From the NCBI RefSeq assembly GCF_048771995.1, contig NC_133043.1, positions 6,131,001 through 6,195,000 on the forward strand: a DNA stretch of 64,000 nt, in the 5' to 3' direction. Shown here piece after piece: positions 37,200 to 49,100 of this stretch (positions are counted from its first letter, which is position 1; the number at the start of each line of letters is the position of its first letter). The translations under genes and the position numbers were made by a program. Under the pieces are notes generated by a model. It did no database searches. It was not told the origin of the DNA and saw only the letters and a list, made by a program, of their open reading frames with translations. This stretch comes from Taeniopygia guttata (taxonomy: Eukaryota; Chordata; Aves; Passeriformes; Estrildidae).

Positions 37200-40100
37200 A
37201 GTCCCAGGCTTTAAATACCTTGGCTGCAAATACTACCATAATTCACATGTAAAAGCTTGCAGAGGTTCCTGTGGAGAGGGTTTAGAGGCTAGGAATGATT
37301 TCTTTATGCCTCTTAGAGGTGATGATGTCCAGGTAGTGCAGGGTGGCCAGACAGCACCTTTGCTGTGCTAGTATTATTCAAAGTTTCATTGTGAATGCCA
37401 TCGGAAAGAATGTACCATCCCCACCCCAATTCTTAACTTTCAGCTCCAAGTGTTGATCTTTTCTAAGTAGCATTTTATTAGATTATAAGATTATTTCTGT
37501 TAGATTTTATTTTCTTTTTGAGTCATGATGTCATACTTTAAATCATATTTCTATTTTCATATCAAACGTGTCCATTCCAAGCCATCTCCCAGTGGAAAGT
37601 CAGCATGGTGTAATCTTTGGGAACAGCTGCTGGGGATACATATGTGTACCTCATACTCCAGCCACAGGCTCACTCCTTTGCTTCAGACAGCTGAATAATA
37701 CCTACATCATTTCTTACCAATAGTTATTTGGTATTTTTTAAAGAAGTTCAGCCTTTACTGTGGCTTTGATACCACTTACATCTTGACCTTCCCTTCTGCA
37801 AGTTAAATTCATTTTTCTCTCTCCTGTGACGGACAGGAAAATCAACTCCCCTTTTGCTTTTCAGCAGATTGATGGCATATCCAAGACACTCCCCTTTCAT
37901 TCATTATTCCTGCCCTGTATTAAACTACTTCTTTGTCTTTCTGTTCAGTCATTTTTTATTACCTCTCTGCTTTTTACTCTCTTTTGGACTAGAATTTCCA
38001 TGGATTCTCAGAGAAGTTTAGCAAATATTCTGAGATTTATGAGCCAGTTCTTCAAAAGTCTATCAATCTCAGGGTTCTCCAGGTTATTATTGCAGGCTGA
38101 AATCTTTATTACTGGTATTAAATGTGACAGCCACCTGATGATGGAGGACTTTATTAATAAATTACATTTTGTTGAATATCCTGAACATGGTCATTCATGG
38201 GTAGCTGTCCTCTGCTGAGCTTCCACTGGTTCTTTTACTTGGTGTTCCTCTTAATATACATTTATAAAGTATTTCCTGTTAAAGTTTTTCTGCTGATTTT
38301 ATCTACTTTTGCGCCTACACTTCTGTATTTGTCATAGGAATAACTGGCAGCTTTTTTAAATTTAAAAGCAGTCTGAAAGGTTTCTTCTCTTACTGCCTAG
38401 TACCAAGCACAAAGGCTTCCCAGTCCCAATGACTTCTGAAGTTTCCATATTGCAATTATTCAAATTCACTGATGCAGTAGCAGGTAATGATATGCTGTAA
38501 TGGACATAGGAGGAAGACAGATATTGAAATGCCCAATTCCATAAACAAGATTAACTTGCTAGGTGTAGAGCAATCAGGCCAATGGATTTTCTTTATCTGC
38601 TTCGAGAGTGTGGTTTGATGAGTCTGGAGTATGCAGCAGGTCACAGTGTCTGTACCACGTTGGAAATGCATCCTCTGGGCAGGATAGTCCCAGGGATTGA
38701 GGTGCCAGGCAATTTAAATGGCCAGTTTATTTATCATCTTTATCCAGTGAGACAGGAGACTGACTGGGAAAAAAGGGGGGGTGAAGGGAACCCAGTGATT
38801 AATTGTGTTCTTCTGAGGTTGCTCAGTTACTGCACAGGGCAAATTAAAATCCATCAATAACTGTTTGTTTCCAGGGATTTCCCCCTGCTGGCTTTTTTGG
38901 GGGCTGTTTTCTCCTACTTGCACTTTTTCCAAACCAAATAATGAATTGATATTTCCTGGGTGTTTCTGCCTGCTCCATTTTTTTCTGCATGCATCTGGCC
39001 CATCAGCAGTTGGTCATGTCCCAGCAGCAGGTCTCCTGCTCAGCTGTCTCTGCTGTCTCCCTCTCTTTCCTTGAGGTCTGCCTTTGCCATCCCTCATCTC
39101 TGCACTCCTCCCCACCACTGGCAGTGTGCTGCCTTAGATGTTATTCTTGCATATGGACCAGGACTGAATGCATTCCTCTGCACAAATGTGATCTGGATAT
39201 TCTTCTTCTCAGATGAAATGTTTGTATGGTGGAATTTCATTAAAAAGAGCTAAACCAGGAAAAGGAGAGCTGAGCTCCCTTCAGCATGTAGAGGGCCAGG
39301 AGCAGCAGCTGTGAGGACAAGAAAAAAATTTCTTACCTCAGAGGTAGGCCACTAATTAGAAGTTAAATGTGAACAAACCCTTTAATTTCAGCCATAGATA
39401 AGAGATATTTACTTCACCAAGGTCTGCCTGGTCTGGTGAAATGGCTGCTCACATTGCAGTCCTGGGAAGGTTGCATGTGGGAGAAGCACACAGGAGTCTT
39501 CTGCTTGTGTCCTCCTCCAAATCAGAAAAGCCAGAAGGAGCAGAACCACTGTGCAGGGGTGCTGGAGAGGGGACAGCAGCTGCAGAGAGCTGCTGGTGCT
39601 GATGGATTGATGAGAGCCAGCTCGATTCTCTCCAGGAGCACAGGGAAGAGGGGACCAGTGAGCTCCTGCAGAGCACTGGAGACCCTCTGTTGCTCTGCCC
39701 ACCAGGGGCTGCATTATCTGGGTGTCACACATGAGCTGGCCTTGTTCTCAGCCAGCAAACAGCTCTGATGTGGCTGTCCAGGCCTTGCTGTGGGACAGGA
39801 TTGAGGCAGGCAGGCAGAGATACGTGTGGTCACGCCTGAGCAGCCCCCAGAGCCCCGCTGAGCCTGGTGGAGAAGGAGATTTTCCTGAGGGACATCTCAG
39901 TCTTCTGTCAGGGTACAGAGGCACCCCACATTGCACAGTCAGAGAAGGAGCCTGGAAGAATGCTGCAGCTGCAGTATTGGTGTCAGTGGGGCTCTCCCTG
40001 CCTGCTGAGCCTGGCTGCAGTCTGTGTCCCCTCTGCCAGGGGCACCAAGCATTCTGCACTGCCCCCAGAGTCCCTTGGCCTTCCTGTGCCACCCTGCCAG

Positions 40101-43100
40101 CAGGCATGGGCACATGGCCCTGCTCTCAGAGCTGCCTGTGCATCTCCTGTTTGTCTGCCTGGCTGCTTGTCTGTCTGTCTGTCTGGCCACAGCGCAGGCA
40201 GGGTGAGCTATGGCTGCGTGTGGGGCTCCTGCAGCCTCCTTCAGGCGTGCCAAGTGGTCAGAATGGCCTTCCTCCCGTGCCTTATTTTGTAGTTTGTTTG
40301 TTTGCTCGTTTATTAAGATTTGTAGCAGCAGCAGAAATGAAAAAATAGAGGCGGTGTGTCTGTGTGAGTGCATTGTGCTGCGGGGTTGCAGGCACAACAG
40401 GCACATTCCCCACGCCTGAGAGAGATTACAAGGGAGGGAGCAGGAATGTGCATCTGGCAGCACTTTGTATCTTGGCCATTTCGCTGCTTTCTCTGCATCT
40501 GAGGTTCCCAAAGTTTTGGTCATGGAGGGCCATTTAATCCGGGAAACAGATTTCCTCTGCAGGGAAACACCGTTCAAGAAGAATTGAGGGTGTTTGTAAG
40601 TAAAAGGTTAGTGCTTGGAAAAGAGTAAAGCAGAGATCTGCCCAACCACAGCAACAGGAGGAAGCAAATTTTATTTTAAAGTAGAGGAAAGTGTAGTTGT
40701 AATATGCCAAAAGATTGCTTAAGGCCTGGGGCCAGGAACAGAATCGGAGGTAACTATTGCAATTTTGTTTTAATTTCATGTGTTTTTAGATAGTACTCAT
40801 AATAAAATTATCAGAAATGTGGATCATGAAACATAAGGTTCTCAGGCACCTTGTCCAACATTCTTCCTAAAAGAGAAAAGATTAGTTAAAGTCTTTTTAA
40901 AAGTAGTTAAATAAATTAATGCCCTATCCCTGGAAGTGTCCAAGGCCAGGTTGGGCAGGGCTTGGAGCAGTCTGGTCTGGTGGAAGATGTCCCTGCCCAT
41001 GGCAGTGAGTTGGAGTGGGATGAGCTTTGATGTCCCTTCCAACCTGAAGCATTCCATGATTGTGATAAATACAGACAATTAACAGGGATTGTTCCTTGGA
41101 CACTCTCAGAATGTCTTTTTATTAATTTCCCATGAGAAGAATACTCTAGCTTTGGCAATCTGACAAGATTCTTATCTATGATGCTTTTACTTGCTTTTCT
41201 AACTTACAGATACGTTACTTGCTCCAAAATGTTTCTATAAACACATGTTTTTGGCAGATGACTGCAGCAAGGTTTGAGGTTGCTGTGCCTTAGCTCTGCT
41301 ATGCATACTTGGGTGTGCATGTGGGAGGGAGTCTCTATATTTTAAAGGAAAATCCCTTCCTTCTTGAAAGGACACTAATTATTAGTTGTTATCAAGTGAT
41401 TTTTTTGCGTCTGGGAAACTGCAGAACCCAGCAATAGAATGGGGCTTGTTAAAACCCCAGTGATGTGTGAGAAATGAGGCACATGAAGGCATACCCTAGC
41501 ACAGATGGGAGAGAGGATGCTGGAATTGCATTGTTTGGAGTTGCATCCAGCTGCTGGAATTGCAGAGGATGCTGCAGGAAGATTTGCAGCTCAGGTAGAG
41601 AGAGCGTTCAGCCAGGCTGAGCTTCCTGCAGTGCACAGCCTGGAGGCCCCACACTAAAACATTTGGCTTTATTCCCAGATGTTCCATTCCTCCAAGCCCA
41701 GCTGCACTCACAGGCACAAGAATTCCAGAAGGCAGCCGTGCTGCCCAGCTCTTTGTTTGCCCTCAAGCCTGCTGAGAGTGACTTTTCTACCCCCCTTTTT
41801 CCATGCCACAGCCCAGGGAGAGGGGCTAGAGAGCGAATTTAAGTCTGTGGGAGGTTTCTTTCTTTAACTGCTTCCAGTCACCCTTCCAGGGCAGAGCACC
41901 TGGAGCAGGCAGCATGTCCCCAGCTCCCTGGCTGCCTCTTGGGCCTCTGACCCTCTAACTGGTGTGCCACGCTCTGCAGTCACTCACTCAGGGAGGGATT
42001 TGTCCCCACAGCAGGTCATTTCAAACTGGAGACAAGCAGTAATGCTGCAGCTGGCTTGGTCTGGGCTTGTGACTCTCTGTGCTTCTGGGGTGACTCTGAC
42101 AGTACAAGGTTTGCTCAACAATGGCCCTGTTGTCCCCGGATGCCCAGAACAACACAGCCCTTCAGAGTACTTGGCCCTGGTGCTCTGCCTCATAGCAGAT
42201 GCTGGTGTCAGAGACGGAGTGGCACATCCCTCCTGAGAAGGGTGAGGCTTGTAAAAAACTTCTCTGCTCCAGGTTTCCCATAGCAGAGTCTCAGGCATCC
42301 AATTTTGGGAAAAAAAAAACTTAATAACTGAGTGGTACAGGGCTAGAAACATCCCTGGGTAGAGACCTCGAACAAAGGAATCCCTGGGCTTTTACAGCCT
42401 TACAATCCACATTGCAGTGGTTATTTTTTTATTTATATCCAGGGTCTCTTGCTGTTCTCTGGCTCCTACAGATTCCCTGGGTGACCAAACACCCCCTGTT
42501 CAGCCTGCAGGAAGGGGAAGGGTCCTCAGTGTCCATTCTCAGCCGCCTGCCAGGGGCTCCAGCCATCCCCCAGTCCTGGCACAACCTGCAGGTCCCACCT
42601 CAGCTCCCCCTGGGGCACTGGGGTTCCACAGCAAAAGGAGGAGGGGTCCTGCCTGCTCCTGGGCTGCTCTGGCACAGGACACACCCGGCCCAGGGCTCTT
42701 GGAGGGCTGGCATTTGCCTCACCCCCAGACTTTCACCTTCTTCTGCCCCTTCCTACCCTACCAAGCCATGGTGTGATAACTCCTGCTTAGGGAAGCCTTC
42801 ATATCCAGGAGAGCCAGCTCCTGCCAACCTCTGGGTCTCCATTCCCACTGAGGGGATGGGGCTGTGACTCAAGTAGTTCATGTCAAACTCTGTCACATCA
42901 CAGCAGGCTGAGTTTACACAGCAGCATGCAGAGCTTTTACATAGAAACATGAAACTGTGCTCATGGCAGCTCTGGATATCTTGAGAAATCAGCTTTGTCC
43001 CAGCTGGCCACATCCTGTTGTTTGGAGACATTGTGGTAGGGAGACAGCATGGCTTCATTTTCTGATGACAGAAAAGTGGCAGAGCAGGGCACTCAGTGTG

Positions 43101-46100
43101 CTGGCTGTGTCCTGGCAGATGAACCATGCCTAGACCTCCAGAGCCTATACCCACTCTGCTAGTTAGCCAGTGAGATTCCAAATGTTAACTCTCTGAACAG
43201 CAAGAAACGTTGGTGCTGAAAGGAAAACAGAGGAATGGGAAAGTACTAACTTCTGTATTTCCTTTGGGGAAGAAGGAAAAAGACTACAGCTAGTTCAGAA
43301 AAACTGCTTGACTCCTGCAGGGAAATGGGCTGCTGGGAGGGTTTGCTCCATGTTTCAGGGAGGCAGCTGGTCACAGATATGCTTGGGAATGGGTAAGGGG
43401 TGTCAGCCCAGTCCTTCCTGGCATTCTTTAACTGGACTTCTAACTTCTGGGTGGTTCATGTGCTGACTTCCCACAGGGGTGTCCAAGGCACGTGTTGATG
43501 CCAAGATCTGCCCCTTTTCTGTTCAGTAGCTGTTTCTTAGACAGGACAGACTGCAGTCATCAGTCAGGGCATGGACAGACAAATGTCATCACAAGCCTAT
43601 TTAACTGGTTCCTTGAATCCTCTTACCCTTTCCCCATCCTTGTTTTTTCCTTTAGCCATCTACCCCTAATCATCCCTTGTCTTGTATAATACCTCTTTCC
43701 CTGCATCCTTCTATCAGTCCATGGTCTAGAGAATCTTTCCTGTGACTCACTGTGATGGTTTCCACCCCAGACCAAGGGCCTGATGGCTCTCACCATGAGG
43801 GTGACTGCACAGGGGGCTGTGTTTGTGAGATTAGGTTATCTCTGTTCCCATCATTGTCCCTCTGTGTGCTGTCCTGTTCCTCTCTGCTCTGTTGTGTGTG
43901 GAGCTGGGCCCTTCACAGATCCCCCGAGGATGGAAAAGCCCTCTGAGATCATCAGATCCAGCCACTAGCCCAGTGCTGCCAAGTCCAGCAGCGAGCCATG
44001 TCACTAAACACCACATCTGCTCATTGTCTGAGCACTTCCAGGGACACTGATTCTACAGCTTGCCTTGACAACCTCTCCTAATGCCTGACCACACTTTTGG
44101 TGAAGAAATCTTTCCTAATTTGGCAGCAGTCTGTCTACAGGACCCCTCACTGGCCTTCCAGGGCTGTGCTGTATAAGCTGCATCCTTGTGGCTGCCTGAT
44201 GTGGCCACAGCATTTTTGCCTGTCTAGTGTCAGTCTGGCCATCACCTGTCCATGCATGGCTCAGCTGGATACAGGAGAGGGGCTGCTCAAAGGGAACTGG
44301 ACAGATTTGTCCATTCAGTGATGTCTCTGTTAGCATAGAAGGGAAAAACAGCCGTGTGTTTTCCTGGGGGTGATCCCTGAGCTCCCTGTGGGTGCATTGT
44401 GGTCACTGTGTTCTAGATGGGCTTTCTCAGAGCAGACACTACTCCCACCTGGCTGTATGTGCTCCTTGGCACCTGCTGAGACGGTGGTACTTGATTTCCC
44501 CCTTCTTGGGTGCTCTTTCAATGCCAGATCTCTGCACCCTTGTCACTAAGTGCTGAATGCTGTCACCCCTGAGAGTACCCAGAGAAAGGAGCACAGGAAA
44601 GGGAGCAGAGCTCAGGCAGAGCAAGGGGCAGAGAAGGCTGACAGCTGGGCTGTCCTTTGCAGGCTGCTGTCACCCTCCTGCTTGCTTGCCACTCCCCAAA
44701 TCCCTGCTATCAAAGGCTTTTTATTGTCTCTTTGCTAACCACCCTCTTCAAACCAGGGCCCCACTCCCAATCCTCTTTCTCCACGCTGAATCTCAATCCT
44801 GCCATCATTTTTATGCTTCCTACTTCTTACACCTGCCCAGCTTCCCTCCTCAGCCAAAACCCACTTACTGCTACAGCCAAGCACTCCCTGGGCTGCTGCT
44901 TTGCCAGGGAGTGAGCATCATCTGTGGTAGGATCTGGACCAGCCCTGGTGCCAGGAGTCCCACGTCACCCACCACAGGGGCCAGGCTCAGCTGCAGCTCA
45001 GGGCTGTGACTTCTCCCAGTCTGCCACATGGCTCTGTGCACCAGGCACATGTTGAGAAGGAAGGGAGAGGGCTGAGCTGCACTGGAGTTACTCAGATTTT
45101 TCACTTCTGGTTTGACAGCCCCTATTTTGAAGGGGTCAGGGTGGGATTGACAGGTCAGAGCATTTCACTTCCCACACATTTTGGTCTCTCACACAGCACT
45201 GAGGCAGAAAACATCACCCACTCTGTCTCCCTGGGTCATGTATCCTTCAGAAACAGCTTATTTCTCCCTCATTTATGGTACTGATAGAGAAAAATATGCT
45301 AGTCCCAGAAGGCTCATTCTCTGCTAACACAGTGCTTTTCATGTACATTACATTAAAGCAAAGTCCTGGGCACATGCCTGTGCCACAGCCAGGAGCTGGG
45401 TGGGTGAGAAGGGAGGCTTTTGGCAGCTGTGCATCTGGCTGGAGAGCAGGCAGAGCTGGGTGGGAGGCATGCACAGTGTTCCAGAGCCAAAGGAGACAGA
45501 GAGGAGTGCAGAGATAAGGGAGAGTTGGCCACCCGTTCCTCCTGGTCACAGCCACCATCAGCTGGTGGGAGGGTGGCAGAGATGGCATCTGACACAGCAG
45601 CAGCTGCACGGAGATACAGGAGTTATTTGGGAAGCAGTGAGGCAGAGTGGCACGGCACAGAGGTAACTTACTGGTACAAAGAGATTTTTAAAACTGGGAG
45701 AAATGAGAGCTGCCCAGCTCAGCTGGAATGTGGGCATAGTTCAGCCCACAGCTTGAAGCTCAGCACTCTGAGATGCTCCAGCTCAGCACACAGAGGGGAC
45801 TGTCCTCTGGGGGACGCGGGCAGGGCCACCCAGGGAGGGTGACTTGTCCCCAGCAGAAGGTGCCATCCTATTCAGCCCGAGGGGAGCTGTGCTGGTTGCT
45901 CCGACAACCAGGACAGATCATATGACCCATTCCACTTTCTATATATAAATCTGTTTCACACAGTGTATGGGACTCCATGGAAACCAAATGTTGAGCAAGG
46001 AAGGTTGCATAAAAATGAACAAAATACAGAATGACTCAAAGTACGAGGCAGAGAGAGGCTGTGGGTAGGGCCCAGGGGTTTGAGGGTGCCCCAGGCCTTC

Positions 46101-49100
46101 CCCTGAGGCAGGGCACAGGCTGATAAAGGCATCAGCAGAAGCCAAACACAGACCCCACTTCTTTAACTGCACCATACAGCACTTTCCTGTAGCTAAAGGG
46201 GCTCCAGGACAGCTGGAGAGGGACTTTGGACAAGGGCCTGCAGTGACAGAGAGCAGGTTTTGATGAGCTTTTAGGAAGAAATTCTTCACCCTGAGGGTGA
46301 GCAAGCCCTGGCACAGATTGCCCAGAGAAGCTGTGGATGCCTCATTCCTGGCAGTGTCCAAGGCCAGGTTGGGTGGACTTGGAGCAGCCTGGGATGGTGG
46401 AAGGTGTCCCTGCCTGTGGCAGGGAGGTGGAATGAGAACAGCTTTGAGGTTCTTTCTAGCCCAAACCATTCCATGATTCTGTGCTTCTGCCTTTTCTGCA
46501 CCAGGACTGACATACATCTTTTCCAAGCTCAGTGGTCACACAAAGTGCAGTTAGAAAGATAAGCTCAGCGTTGTCAGTGCAGTACAAGCTGTTCCCCACA
46601 GGACAGAGGCAGTTCTGGGGCAGATTGATGCTGTGTCCTTGCATTGCTCCTTGCAGGGAGCTTCCCCTCCGTAGTTTGCCCTTATTTCTGTCGCCAGTGA
46701 TTCTCCAGCACTGCAGGGCAGCTGCTTGTTTGGGCACTGTGGCCTTTCCTGGCGCTGCTGGGTCTGCACAGGTGGCAGCAGCAGGTCAGTGTGCTGATCT
46801 GCCCTCCAGCCCTGTCCCACAGCCACAGGCTCCTCTTCGTTTACTCCAAGGCTGCATGCTCTGCTTAAACAGGATCATAAAATCACAGAAGAATTTAAAT
46901 TGAAGGGACTTTTAAAGGTCTCTGTTCCAGCCCCTTGTTCGGAGTTAGATCAGGTTGCTCTAGGCCTGAACTTGTGGGTTTGGGATTGTTTTTCTTTCCT
47001 TTCCCTGGGGTTGTGTGTTGGGAATTGCCCCTGGTCTGAGCTCCGCTGGAGCACTGTGCAAGCCCATACATCTTCAGGGAGCTCAGGCTTGTCAACACAC
47101 AGATGTTTCCTCCCAGGATCCCTCTTTGAAGGAGAATGGGGATTTCCTGCAGTTTGAAAATGGGAAGTCATTTTCCTCTATTGAGCAAGGCAGAATTTGC
47201 CTCAGGGTCAAGTCATCATGGATTGAACTGATGTGTGTTACTCCCTGTTACCCCACTTTGCTACATAAAACTCTATTTGGCTTTTTTCCCACCACTGGAA
47301 CAGAATCTCAATGCCAAGGGCTTTTCCAAAGGAACAGAATGAGTTGGACTGCTGCTAACTTGATCAAGAAGACGACGAAAGATAAGAAAAAGAGAACAGT
47401 CAGAAGAGGTGGAGTGGGAGAGGCACTCACCAGCTCCCTGCTGGCTGTGCTGCTCTGTTCTGAGCTGGCCCAGCCAGACAGAAAGTGTCAGAGCTCTGAC
47501 AGGCTGCTGCTCTTCTTCATGTGCAGCCTCCAGGATGTCTGACCCAGGTGTCCTTCTCTTCAGACATGCTTCCAGACCATCAGGGTATAGCAGCACACGG
47601 ATGGAACAGTATTTCCTGGTCAGGGTTGTGGTGCTCTGGGGTGGCTCTCTGGCCCACACAGGTTGTCTTCTTCTTGGCATCCCTGGCCCAGTGCCCATGG
47701 ATGCAGGGGAAGGAGCACAGAGAACGGTCAGGTTTGTGTGCTCTGACCTAAACAGCAAATCCTTCTGCCTCTTATCAGTGCTGCTCTCTTGGATTAGGGG
47801 AGTTAAACCTATAGATCTGTTGTTATTCCACGTGCTTGCCTTTGCTATCTCTCTCTCTCATCACTCTTTGGTGCTGAAGAGCACCAGTGCCCTTTCTGCA
47901 TTTGCTGCTCATTTCTGTTTCCTCTCTGCTGTGCATTTATCAGGAGAATTCCATCCCTGTGTTTCTGCAGGCAGCAGACAAAAACCATCTCTTGTCTGTA
48001 GAACCAGACCTGTTGGGTGGCTGGCTCTTCAATGTTCCCCTGCTGCACGGAATTCTGATCTGATTTCGTAGGAAATCTCGTGGGAGAGAAGTGCTTGTGC
48101 TGTTGGATTTTAATGTTTTGCAAGACACTTTGATCCCTTTTCCAGGCATCCAATACAGATGGAGGAGGATTTCACTGGGGTCACACGTTCACTGCTCACA
48201 TTGTTCAGGTTTCCTGTTTCCTCGAGCATGTGTTGCAGACATCCTTTCTGGGTCCAGACTTGCCTGTCCACCACCATGGTGACAGCAGCTGGTGACACTT
48301 CCAGCAGTGACAGTGAGGGGAGTGGCTTGAACATTTCTGAGCTCAAAGGCGCTGTGGGAGTTGGAAGGTTTAGAAAGCAGAAGGGACTGAGCCCACCCAG
48401 CCTGAGCTGGGGCAGGGGTGTCAGGGTCCTGGCTTTTTCTCTTTATTGGAATACAGCAGAACTTCTAGAAAGAGGCACTTAATCTTGATGGAGGAACCAC
48501 AAGAAGTGCACAGCTCCCTGGTAAGCCTTGATACTTATCCTCATGATTGGCAGATTTCTTTCAAACTCAGCTTTTCTTCAATGTCCAGTCCCTGCCTGCT
48601 GCTCTCTCTTTGCTGGTTTGCAATGCTCTCTGCTGACAGGGAACCTTCTCTCCATGCAGACATCCTCTGTTGTGATTTACTGTTCTCAGAAATTATCTTG
48701 GCAATAATTCCCCTAAAAAAAGAACAATAAATCAAAGTAACAGTCCAGTCTTGCTGATCTAAGGAAGAGCTGCATCTACACATCAGTACCTCTAAGCACT
48801 TTCCTTGTTCCATGTGGCTGGAACGGGGGTGCCCTGATGGGAGCTGGGTTTGGGAGAGCTCTGAAGCCTTTCCGTGGCTGCTGTGCCACATGTGGAGCTG
48901 TGCCAGATGTGGAGCTGTGCCAGATGTGGAGCTGGCCTCTTGGGACACTGCCTGCCAGTTGTCTGTGCTCCCTGTGCAGTCCCATGTCCTGTCTGTGTCC
49001 CGGCAGCAGGATTGCCTGTCATCACATGCCACAGTAACCAAGACTTCTCCCACAGAGGTGTGCAAACATGGTCCTGGTTTAACTGCTCATGAAAGAAGAA

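Noticed and set aside
39722-40577. Frames of about 210 codons on both strands
   Set aside because: Low-complexity residue content and no domain, in sequence without other coding evidence.
43740-43800. Possible LTR start (TGTGATGGTTTCC)
   Set aside because: Only a dozen bases resemble an LTR end, and no polyadenylation or TATA-like organisation follows in the next 600 bp.
47273-48071. Overlapping frames of 220 (+) and 161 (-) codons in GAS7 intron 1
   Set aside because: No recognisable domain, codon bias or splice context. Open frames of this size are expected occasionally in 64 kb of moderately GC-rich DNA.
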